From Streptomyces sp. TLI_146 (GTDB lineage: Bacteria; Actinomycetota; Actinomycetes; Streptomycetales; Streptomycetaceae), in NCBI RefSeq assembly GCF_002846415.1, contig NZ_PJMX01000001.1, positions 1-64,000 of the forward strand: DNA of 64,000 nt, given 5' to 3'. This document shows positions 38,869-45,884 of this stretch, one piece after another. The translations under genes were made by a program, and so were the position numbers. Positions within the stretch are counted from its first letter, which is position 1; every line of letters starts with the position of its first letter. The notes beneath the pieces were generated by a model. It searched no databases and was not told where the DNA came from. It saw nothing but the letters and a program-made list of their open reading frames with translations.

Positions 38869-38941
38869 CCCTCCACCACCCCCGACCACAGACCCGACCA
38901 CGGAACGGGCAGGCCCCTCCAGGAGCCCATCCATGGCAGGT
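38869..38941. repeat. 12-bp-period array C
   Basis: Six units: CCCTCCACCACC, (one extra C), CCGACCACAGAC, CCGACCACGGAA, CGGGCAGGCCCC, TCCAGGAGCCCA, TCCATGGCAGGT. Array D at 40168 has the same six units in the same order with few changes, so the two arose by segmental duplication. The last unit merges with the start of the coding remnant that follows. Confidence 0.6.
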
Positions 38942-39371
38942 CAGCGGATGGCTGATCCCCGTCGAGGATCTACTGGCCGCCGGGTTCCGGCTCAACGCCC
39001 CCGCCGGCCCCGACCCCGACCCCAGCCCGGCCGCGGTCGTCGAGCGCGCCGACCACCACCAGGAGCACGGCGTGGACGCCGACGAACTCCGCACCGAACT
39101 AGAGCGCACCCGCAGCAAGCTGGTCGAGGAGCCGCACGGCCAGGAGCTCGCCGAGGCCGACGCCCAGGGCGCTGCGCGAGCAGCTGGTCCTGCGCCAGGA
39201 ACACGTCGCCGACCACCACGGGCGCTGGCCGCGCTGATGCCCGCGCCCGAACGCACGCAACTGACCGCCGCGCCGCCAGTCGTGCCCGGGCAGGGACGCC
39301 CCGGCACAGCGGTCTCCGCAGACGCCGGCGGTGAGGAACCGCGGCGGCGCTGGTGGGGCGGACGGCGCTGA
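38930..39371 (+). pseudogene. C-terminal part of a HTH/coiled-coil DNA-binding protein, frameshifted
   Basis: The frame reads WQVSGWLIPVEDLLAAGFRL, then NAPAGPDPDPSPAAVVERAD, DADELRTELERTRSKLVEEP and HGQELAEADAQ. Near 39167 it must slip to REQLVLRQEHVADHHGRW and back before the end EEPRRRWWGGRR. A GxWLIPxxDLLAAGxR segment followed by a coiled coil and an RRRWWG end is typical of the small KfrA-like or excisionase-like regulators of streptomycete integrative elements. The N-terminal HTH is missing and replaced by repeat array C. Confidence 0.45.
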
Positions 39372-39738
39372 CCGGCCGCCGCGCCCGCTGGTCGCCCGTG
39401 TGAGGGATCGACAGAAGCGGCTGTGCACAGGACGATCCGCAGAAAGCCCGGAGACCGGGGCGTGTGAGAGCGGCCGCTCTCGCGCGCGCCAAGGCGCGTG
39501 CAGGTGGCGGGACAGTGAAGAGTGGCACCCCGGGTGGGGTGCCGCCGTTCTTCGTGGTGTGCGGTGGCGTCAGGAGAGCGGGCGCCTCTCGAACGCCGTG
39601 TCATAGGCGTCGACCCGGTAGCCGCCCAGGAGGAGCTGGCGCGCCTCCTGACGGACCTCCGCCCCTGCCACGTCCGGGAAAGCCGCTCCACCTCTGCTCC
39701 AACCCCCGCGGAGAAGCCGCAGGAGCAGGGAGCCCCGG
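39372..39738. other. No supported gene
   Basis: About 365 bases between the coiled-coil remnant and inverted repeat copy 2. Open frames exist on both strands, but none has a recognisable product. Confidence 0.35.
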
Positions 39739-39773
39739 GCTGGGCAAGCCGGGCCACACCAGGCTCGCCCAGC
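39739..39773. terminator. 35-bp inverted repeat, copy 2 (two mismatches)
   Basis: GCTGGGCAAGCCGGG, loop CCACA, CCAGGCTCGCCCAGC. It lies just after the stop position of the second small membrane protein gene, as copy 1 does for the first. Confidence 0.55.
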
Positions 39774-39782
39774 GCACGGCGG

Positions 39783-39958
39783 TCACCTCGCCATCATCTT
39801 GACGACGGCGATCACCACCGGTTCAGGGCAGCAGCGGTGGAAACAGCGACAGTGACCGGCTGAGCCAGGGCCGAGCGCCGGTGAACGGCGTAGCCGATGC
39901 CGCAAGTGGCCGCGAGCAGCACGACGTACGACACAACGAGCAGGACAGCAACAGACAT
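39783..39958 (-). pseudogene. Frameshifted paralogue of the small membrane protein
   Basis: The ATG at 39958 follows GAGGGA. MSVAVLLVVSYVVLLAATCG then IGYAVHRRSALAQPVTVAVS and TAAALN matches the 38429-38605 protein nearly residue for residue. A one-base slip near 39835 then interrupts the frame; in the shifted frame the expected end (VVIAVVKMMAR, stop at 39783) is present. It is a recent duplicate, either inactivated or affected by an indel in the assembly. Confidence 0.55.
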
Positions 39959-40167
39959 GAGTCCCTCAGAGGAGTCGGGGCACGCGGGAAGAAGACCGCG
40001 TGCCGGTGATGGGTACAGAGCGAGAGGGTGTCCGGCCCGTTCATTACGCTCAGAGCGCCAAACAGAACGCCGCACAAGGCGGCTCAGGCGGGGGCAAGCC
40101 CCGCAACCCCTGCTCAGAGCCACGCGTTCGCTCCTTTGTGCTGTGGCTAGAGGGGCGAATGCCTGCC

Positions 40168-40239
40168 CCCTCCACCACCCCGACCACAGCCCCGACCACG
40201 GAACTGTCCGGCCCCTCCAGCGCCCCATCCACCGCAGGT
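40168..40239. repeat. 12-bp-period array D
   Basis: Six units: CCCTCCACCACC, CCGACCACAGCC, CCGACCACGGAA, CTGTCCGGCCCC, TCCAGCGCCCCA, TCCACCGCAGGT. A further CCGACCACAGCA lies at about 40272 and GGAGGGACCAGC-like units follow to 40355. It is the paralogue of array C. Confidence 0.6.
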
Positions 40240-40368
40240 CAGCGCGGCGCGAGTCCCGTCCCCTTGGGTACCCCGACCACAGCACCCCAGACGCCGTGCC
40301 CAAGGCCTTGGAGGGACCAGCAGAGGGGCCGGAGAGGCTAGTGGAGGGGGCACCACGGGCGGGGGTGC

Positions 40369-40985
40369 TCACACCGACATCAGGGGGCAGGCGGCAAAGC
40401 TGATGTTGGTGACGTACTCGTACGCCCTCCGCTGGCTGCCCAGATCGGGCAGGACATCCATGGTCCAGGCGTCGTTCAGGCCCCGAGGGTCGCCGTACGC
40501 CCAGGAACCGACGTTCCTCTCCCAGCGGCGTACGTTCAACGCCCGGTGCTCCACCACCCGCTGCAGCGGGCGAGCGTCCTGGGACTGGTTGAGGGGATGG
40601 ATCTCCACCCGGGTACCGCGCCCGCCGTGGTTGAGGCGCGCGGTGAGGTGACGGGCGACGTTACGGCGCCGCACCGCCAGCTACGCCTGGTCGATGCGTT
40701 CCAGGTTGGCTTTAGACGGCGACCGCCGGCCCTCCCGCCATGCCTTCAGCTTCCGCTCGCTCCCCCTCAGCCCAGCGTCCTTGGCGGCCTGCCAGCTCTT
40801 GCCGGACGTGGTCAGGTAGTTGAGGCGGGCCCTCCAACCGCGCCTGGAGGTCACCGGGGGCGCGATGCCCCCGGCCAGCCGGCCGAGCTGACGGGCGAGA
40901 GCGGCGCTGCCCTTGATGCCCCAGTCGCCGAACTTCCCGAAGGCTATGTTCTTCTCCGGCAGGCTTCCTGCTCCTTCCTCTGCCG
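40369..40985 (-). pseudogene. HTH-type hypothetical regulator, nonsense-mutated
   Basis: On the minus strand from about 40985 the sequence reads LPEKNIAFGKFGDWGIKGSA, RRGWRARLNYLTTSGKSWQA, then GSERKLKAWREGRRSPSKAN and LERIDQA, followed by an in-frame TAG where a Tyr codon (TAC/TAT) would fit. It continues LAVRRRNVARHLTARLNHGG, RGTRVEIHPLNQSQ, LNVRRWERNVGSWAYGDPRG and stops at 40369. The middle looks like a helix-turn-helix. A frame slip also occurs near 40960. Proteins with this layout occur in streptomycete plasmids and integrative elements, which suits the repeat-rich surroundings. Confidence 0.5.
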
Positions 40986-41431
40986 TTCCAAAATCGCGGA
41001 TTCCGCATCCTCAGTGACGGGTGGGGCCTTCGTGCCCGCGGGCCCCGCGGGCACCGTCCCCCCAGGCCGTCTCCTGCGCGTGGCGCCACAACTCCCGCTC
41101 CCCACGCGAGCACGCAGAGCGCGCCGCTCTCCGCGGTACAGCCCTCAACTCGCACGCGCAGCCGCGCAGCCGCTCCGCCTCGACCCCCGCCAGCCGCAAC
41201 GGACACAAGGCCCAACGGACCTCCCGCGCCAACCGGCGCCGCCGGCCCGCTGTCATGAGCAGGCCGTTAGCCTGCCCGGTGCTGGAAACCACACGAGAGC
41301 TCGACAGCTGGCCAAGGAGCGCAACGGGCTGCGGCTGATGGGCGTCGGCCGTGAACTAGCCGGGTGCAGCTGCTGATTTGGCGGGACCATGGGTGCAGGA
41401 AGGCGACATCGGTGCACGTCGGGGGGACGCT
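40986..41431. other. Region upstream of two divergent genes, nothing recognised
   Basis: About 445 bases. The minus-strand frame may belong to the N-terminus of the broken regulator, but I cannot support it. GGGGGGA before 41432 is the ribosome site of the next gene. Confidence 0.35.
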
Positions 41432-42409
41432 GTGTCAGATACGGGGCTTTCGTGGAGCGAGAGGCTAGCTGGCATATGGGGGCGTGCGGAGTCGACCGTC
41501 ACGAAGATCGTTCTTGCTGTTGTCTTCGCCCTGGGCTTGGTCGCTCAGTTTGTGAAGCCTCTCGGTGACGCTTTGCAAGACAAGGTGTACTTGGGCGGGG
41601 CACTACTCACCGCGGTGGGTTACGTGCTCTACAGCGAGGTGCAGCGTCTGAACGCTGCACACACGACACAGCAGGAGACAGAGCAGTCCCTGACCGCCAC
41701 GGTGCGACGCCTTGAAGATGAACTGCAACGGCTGAACCAGGTGCTGCGCCCTCGGGCCACGCAAGGGGCGTTGCAAGCCGAGATCCGGCAGGCGCTCGAA
41801 GCTGGAGGAGATGTGCAGCTGACGGCGATGGGCTTCACCGGCGAGACGTTCGTCACCATGGTGAAGGGTTTTCTGTATCACTTGAACACGGATCCCGCGC
41901 GTCGAGTACATCTACGCGTCCTGGTACCTGACTTCACCGAGGCGATCGACGTCCCGGGGCAGGCGGGGGCTGCGGGCAAGGTCTCTGACGCTCCGCGGTT
42001 CCGTGAACATTTGAGGCACATGGTCGTGCAGCACGAGCGAACCCTGAAGGCCCACATAGGGCGGATGGCCGAGCGAGGACAGGGAACACTCACGGTCGAG
42101 TTCCGCGTACTGCACATGTCACCCTTGCGTAAGCTCTACTTCATCAACAGTGACGTGGTGTATGAGGGGCTCTACAAACTGGATCTGCGCCCTAACCCGG
42201 ACTTGGCTGCAGTTCCCAGGCCGGACGCGGCCGAGGGCGATCTCCTGGACATCATCGGTGGCTCTCGGCTAGACCGCTGGTCCCTGGACAGCGGCGAACA
42301 AGACCGAAAGAACCTCGCCCACTGCCGGGAGTTCTTCGAGACGCTTTGGCGGGGAGCCCGCGAACTGGCGCCAACAACGCTGCCTCCAAATCGACCAGAT
42401 GCCCCCTGA
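41432..42409 (+). CDS. Two-span membrane protein with coiled coil and a cytosolic alpha/beta domain
   Basis: A GTG at 41432 with GGGGGGA upstream gives 325 residues. Residues 23-40 (VTKIVLAVVFALGLVAQF) and about 52-67 (VYLGGALLTAVGYVLY) are membrane segments, followed by a coiled coil (70-106, LTATVRRLEDELQRLNQVL). Residues 120-290 are a soluble domain (GDVQLTAMGFTGETFVTMVK, RVHLRVLVPDFTEAIDVP, LTVEFRVLHMSPLRKLYFIN) with the beta-alpha layout of phospholipase D-like folds, but no HxK motif is visible. The composition is less GC-biased than the neighbours. A membrane-anchored sensor or effector is possible. The family is not recognised. Confidence 0.65.
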   Translation: MSDTGLSWSERLAGIWGRAESTVTKIVLAVVFALGLVAQFVKPLGDALQDKVYLGGALLTAVGYVLYSEVQRLNAAHTTQQETEQSLTATVRRLEDELQRLNQVLRPRATQGALQAEIRQALEAGGDVQLTAMGFTGETFVTMVKGFLYHLNTDPARRVHLRVLVPDFTEAIDVPGQAGAAGKVSDAPRFREHLRHMVVQHERTLKAHIGRMAERGQGTLTVEFRVLHMSPLRKLYFINSDVVYEGLYKLDLRPNPDLAAVPRPDAAEGDLLDIIGGSRLDRWSLDSGEQDRKNLAHCREFFETLWRGARELAPTTLPPNRPDAP

Positions 42410-42567
42410 GCCCCTCTCCGCATGCCGACAGGAGCGCTCGCCCGCAGGACGAGACCAGTGCCTTTCAAGTGCAGCGAGCATTCTCTGCCCACCGCGCAGA
42501 CCACCGACCGGACACGTGTAGGCCAACACGGCCTGGACCCCCGGGCTCGGCCGGAGTGAACAGCAGT

Positions 42568-42705
42568 CAGCGGTAGCCGTCGAACTTCGCCTCGAAGACC
42601 AGCACGCCCGGCAGCGCTTTGAGGCCGGCGGGCGTCTCGCGGGCCTGGGCGAGCATCGGCTCCACCGGCGGACCAAGCACCAGGACCTCGCTTATGGGTA
42701 GGGAG
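42568..42705 (-). pseudogene. N-terminal fragment of an ATP-dependent DNA ligase
   Basis: The minus strand reads VLVLGPPVEPMLAQARETPA, then GLKALPGVLVFEAKFDGYR and a stop. This is the start of actinobacterial ATP-dependent DNA ligases, including the nucleotidylation motif KxDGxR (KFDGYR). The remaining 250 or more residues are missing: a stop follows directly after motif I. Confidence 0.65.
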
Positions 42706-42852
42706 CTGTACCGCTCGGGGCAGGCACGGCTCCCGACCACAGGTCACAACCAGCCCGGCCTGTCAGCGGAACAAACTGCCCCCATATCTACGGCCCCCCG
42801 ACAGCCCGCGCGACCCGGCCAGGCACAGGCATGCGCGGGTTCCTTCGTACGG

Positions 42853-43184
42853 GTACTTCCCCCTCCGCCACACAACCCCACCAGGACACCGACATCCTCT
42901 ATAGGGGGTCATTCATCGGCGGCAGCGACGGCCGGATCCTGCGTGTGTGGCACGAGGTCGAAGCCGTCGCCGACGGCGTGGTCACGTTCACCGGGACGAC
43001 GGCTGACCCCGATGGCACCGTGCTGCGTGTCGACCGTGCCAGCCTGCGCTTCCTGGATGTCCTGGCGCTCGACGCTTGCCTGGCCGAGGCGGGATTCGAG
43101 ATCGAGGCCCGCTATGGCGACTGGCAGCGCGGACCTGTCACCCCGGTGAGCCAGGAGATCATTACCATCGCCCGCCGGCCGTAG
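42853..43184 (+). pseudogene. C-terminal fragment of a SAM-dependent methyltransferase
   Basis: The frame ending at 43184 contains ILRVWHEVEAVADGVVTFTG, LRFLDVLALDACLAEAGFEI and EARYGDWQRGPVTPVSQEII. The end (AGFEIEARYGDWxxGPVTPxSxEIITIAR) is the usual C-terminus of small class I methyltransferases in streptomycetes. The SAM-binding half is absent, so the fragment is inactive. Confidence 0.6.
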
Positions 43185-43251
43185 GCAGGTCAGGTGGCAC
43201 GATCCCCCGCAGTGGCGGGAGATCGGGACGCGGGTCCGGGCAGCGCGTTGG

Positions 43252-43520
43252 CTAGGGGGTCGGGGGCTTGTCAATCTTTTCGGTGGGGTTCCTCGGCCGC
43301 TTGTTCGGGCGGTAGCCGGGGCCGTTCATGATGACCTGATGGCTGGCGTTGATCAGCCGGCCGAGGAGGGACTCAGCGACGACAGGCTCGGGGAAGAGGG
43401 GATACCAGTCGCTGGACGCCCTGTTGCTCGTGATGATCAGGGACCGGCCCTGTCGTTCGGAGACGAGTTCGTAGAGGTCGCCGGCCTGGGACACGAGCGG
43501 ATCTGCGCGAGCACACATCA
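43252..43520 (-). pseudogene. IstB-like ATPase fragment (IS21 family)
   Basis: On the minus strand the sequence reads QAGDLYELVSERQGRSLIIT, then SNRASSDWYPLFPEPVVAES and LLGRLINASHQVIMNGPGYR, ending in PNKRPRNP and a stop at 43252. This is the C-terminal third of IstB, the helper ATPase of IS21-type insertion sequences (DLYELVSER, SNRxxxDWxxLFPxPVxAESxxDRL). The P-loop half and the istA transposase are not present. Confidence 0.7.
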
Positions 43521-43555
43521 ACAGCCACCGACGGCCAGCTGCCCGCTGGACAGCT

Positions 43556-43730
43556 GGCGCAGCGCGAAGGCCCCGGCCGCCGCGCCACTGAAGAAGATCC
43601 CCGCCCGTCCGATCCCCCGAAGCCGCCGTCACCGCCCCGCCGTTCTCTCTTCTTTTACTTGATCAGGGCGGGGGTGCGGGGGTGCAGAGGGGGATGTCAG
43701 CCCCGCTCCACCCCAAAACCCGGCCTTGAA
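43556..43730. repeat. Dispersed repeat element, copy 2
   Basis: It starts with GGCGCAGCGCGAAGGCCCCG (also found in similar form at 14641 and about 37714), then GTCCGATCCCCC, a T-rich core (CTCTCTTCTTTTACTTG), a G-rich run and GAGGGGGATGTCAGC. It is followed by repeat array E. The matches to copies 1 and 3 are partial. Confidence 0.4.
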
Positions 43731-43758
43731 CAGGGCGTTCCCGAGGTACTGGAGGAGA

Positions 43759-43818
43759 GGGAGTTGTTGGACTAGTTGATGCGCCAGTTGTCGCGCTACT
43801 TGTCGGACCAGGTGCCGA
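43759..43818. repeat. 12-bp-period array E
   Basis: Five units: GGGAGTTGTTGG, ACTAGTTGATGC, GCCAGTTGTCGC, GCTACTTGTCGG, ACCAGGTGCCGA. The core AGTTGTCG recurs at exactly 12-base spacing. The array is more AT-rich than its surroundings. Confidence 0.55.
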
Positions 43819-43899
43819 AGGCGACCTTCACGGCGTACAGACAGGCCACGCCCGGCGGGCGCTGGACAGCGGGCCCCGACTGCGGCCCGTTGAACAACG

Positions 43900-44062
43900 G
43901 CTGCGAGCACGGACGCCCCCGCGACTGCGCAACAGGAAGACCGGCGCCCCGATCCCCTCACCGCCCGCGCACCTCCGCCCCCACCCCTGCTCTTCATTTC
44001 TGTCCGGGGGCGAGGTGGGTGGTCATAGAGGGGAAGTCAGCACCCCCGACCACAGAAGAACG
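43900..44062. repeat. Dispersed repeat element, copy 3
   Basis: GACTGCGCAACAGGAAGACC, then GGCGCCCCGATCCCCTC, a T-rich core (CTCTTCATTTCTGTCC), a G-rich run and GAGGGGAAGTCAGC. It resembles copies 1 and 2 and is followed by repeat array F. Confidence 0.4.
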
Positions 44063-44102
44063 GCCGGTGACCTGGGACTTCACCAACGGGACTGCAAGGT
44101 GA

Positions 44103-44186
44103 GGGCAACACTTATCGCAACACCAGGCGCAACATGTGTCGCAACCTTTGACGCAACGCCTAGCGCAACACCAGGCTCAACACAGC
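44103..44186. repeat. 12-bp-period array F (seven units)
   Basis: GGGCAACACTTA, TCGCAACACCAG, GCGCAACATGTG, TCGCAACCTTTG, ACGCAACGCCTA, GCGCAACACCAG, GCTCAACACAGC. The core CGCAAC is kept in five units, with single changes in the two outer ones. This is the clearest array in the window and looks like iterons or another protein-binding array. Confidence 0.7.
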
Positions 44187-44358
44187 AGGCGCCTGCCGGA
44201 CAGAGCCACACAAGGGCACTGAAGGCCCGGCCCCTTCCCCCTGACCCAAAGAGGCTTGGGCGGCTCGCTCACCACCGTCTGCGCCCGCACAGCGGCGTTC
44301 CCGCGGTGCCCTGCCCCGCGGCCGCGGGCGGGGAGCGACCGAGAGTAACTGGCAGAGG

Positions 44359-44393
44359 GCTGGGCAAGCCTGGCGCCTCCAGGCTTGCCCAGC
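44359..44393. terminator. 35-bp inverted repeat, copy 3 (perfect 15-bp stem)
   Basis: GCTGGGCAAGCCTGG, loop CGCCT, CCAGGCTTGCCCAGC, with arms identical to copy 1. Here it precedes a helicase-domain remnant and no gene ends into it, so termination is not an obvious reason for its presence. Confidence 0.6.
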
Positions 44394-44406
44394 TGCAAGG
44401 CGGATC

Positions 44407-44871
44407 ACAGACTGGGTCTGCCCGTGGCCGCTGGACTGGCGGCGCCACTACCGAGTGCCCGCCGACCTGGTCGACGCCGACGGCCAGCTGCCTGACATCG
44501 CACCCATCGTCCTGATGGACGGCGACGACATCGGTAAGTGGCTCCAGCAGCAGAAGCTGCCGGGCGCTTGGGCGCGGCTCCTGCCCGAGCAGCAGGAGCG
44601 GCTGTCCCAGCTGGGCGTCACGCCCGCTGAGACGCCGTCTCCCGCACCGGCCACCAAGGGTGCGACGAAAGAGGCATCGCAGGCGTGGAGGCGCTCGCGC
44701 AGTGGGTGGAACGGAAGGGCCGCCGGCCAGTGCCGAGGGGCCCACGGCGAAGAGATCGCGGTCGACGGCGAGGCGGAACCGGTGGTCGTGAAGCTGGGCG
44801 TGTTGGTCTCGAACGCCAAATTGAGGCGTGACAAGCTCGCCCAGGACCAGCTGGGCGTCGAGTGGGCGTGA
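44407..44871 (+). pseudogene. Helicase-associated-domain C-terminal fragment
   Basis: The frame reads WRRHYRVPADLVDADGQLPD, then GDDIGKWLQQQKLPGAWARL, LLPEQQERLSQLGVTPAETP, an irregular section around 44660-44740, and EIAVDGEAEPVVVKLGVLVS followed by KLRRDKLAQDQLGVEWA at the stop. The modules (GKWLxxQ...WxxLxxEQxxRLxxLGV) are the HA repeats at the end of long streptomycete helicases. An internal deletion or slip has shortened the last module. It is the third fragment of this family in the window. Confidence 0.65.
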
Positions 44872-44920
44872 CGCTCCCGTCGGCGGGTCGTTGAACCGGT
44901 CGAACATCCCAGGGCACATT

Positions 44921-44951
44921 GAGACCCCGGGCCGCAGATGCCCGGGGTCTC
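44921..44951. terminator. Perfect 12-bp hairpin
   Basis: GAGACCCCGGGC, loop CGCAGAT, GCCCGGGGTCTC, 50 bases after the helicase-domain remnant. It would isolate the following defence operon from upstream transcription. The rest of 44872-45176 shows nothing else except the GAGGGGGGA ribosome site at its end. Confidence 0.6.
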
Positions 44952-45176
44952 GTACTGTCTCGCCGCAATGGCGAAAGCTGCCTCCGTTGAGACGATCCAC
45001 GCTGTCCGCACTGTCGACGAAGAGATCGTGTCGGCTTTACGCTGCGTGTGCAGAAGGTCACGAAGCAAGGAAGGTTCGTCGTTGCCAGCCCCCTTCCAAT
45101 GGGCCATGAGGGTGCGTGCTTCGCATGTGCGGGCCGTTGGGTGGTCATGGGGGCAACGGGCCTTGAGGGGGGATGG

Positions 45177-45884
45177 ATGACGAGCTCGCGAATCCGGCGG
45201 GCGAGCCGGTGGCAGGACGCGGTGCGCATGCTCTTGCTGATCAATGCGGCGGCTCATGAACCGCGCCCCGGTGTGGACGGTGAGGTGCCGACCGAGTGCG
45301 TGGGTGTTGTCCGCGCGCAGGTGCGGCTGCAGAAGCTCGATTTCTGGGTGCGCTATCCCGACTACCTGGCCTATGAGCTAATGACGGAGTATGAGAAAGC
45401 TCCGGATGAGCTGGCACTGCTTGATCTGGCCGAGGACATCATCTCCTCTCAGGAGCCGGATCTGCGTCGGTTCCCGATGCTGCGGCACCGCTTCGGCGCC
45501 TTCGAGGAACTCGACGACGCTCTCGCGGTGCTGGTCGAACGCGGCTTGCTCAAAAAAACGCAGGTCTTGCGGGAGCGGAAGGTTGCCGAGCACATCTACT
45601 ACCTGTTGCAGGCGGGCCGCACGCTTGCCATGAACATCGTCGTAGAGGCCCCCGCCCTGGCCTGGTACGTGAAGCGGACAAAGCAGGTGGTGGCGTTGGT
45701 CGACGGGCTGGGAGGCTCACAGCTGAAGAGGCGCCAGTATCTGTTGCGGGACTACGCCGACACTCCCATCGGGTCGTACATCACCCCGATCACTGATCAG
45801 GCGCGGGCAAGGCTGCGAGCACTGCGGGACATCGCCGCACCCCCACAGGCCAGTGCACCAGCCGACGGGCAGGAGGCGTCGTGA
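45177..45884 (+). CDS. ABC three-component system, middle (wHTH-like) component
   Basis: The ATG at 45177 is preceded by GAGGGGGGA, giving 235 residues. The protein is helical with a winged-helix-like middle: YLAYELMTEYEKAPDELALL, then MLRHRFGAFEELDDALAVLV and ERGLLKKTQVLRERKVAEHI with a following beta-hairpin. A proline/glutamine-rich tail follows DQARARLRALRDIA. Its stop overlaps the ATPase start by 4 bases (GTGA). Small wHTH proteins in this position are the middle component of ABC three-component conflict systems described by Aravind and co-workers, and of Lamassu-like systems. The identity comes mainly from this context. Confidence 0.65.
   Translation: MTSSRIRRASRWQDAVRMLLLINAAAHEPRPGVDGEVPTECVGVVRAQVRLQKLDFWVRYPDYLAYELMTEYEKAPDELALLDLAEDIISSQEPDLRRFPMLRHRFGAFEELDDALAVLVERGLLKKTQVLRERKVAEHIYYLLQAGRTLAMNIVVEAPALAWYVKRTKQVVALVDGLGGSQLKRRQYLLRDYADTPIGSYITPITDQARARLRALRDIAAPPQASAPADGQEAS

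Noticed and set aside
37900..44190. CRISPR array
   Set aside because: The repeats have a 12-base period with no unique spacers and no cas genes are present.
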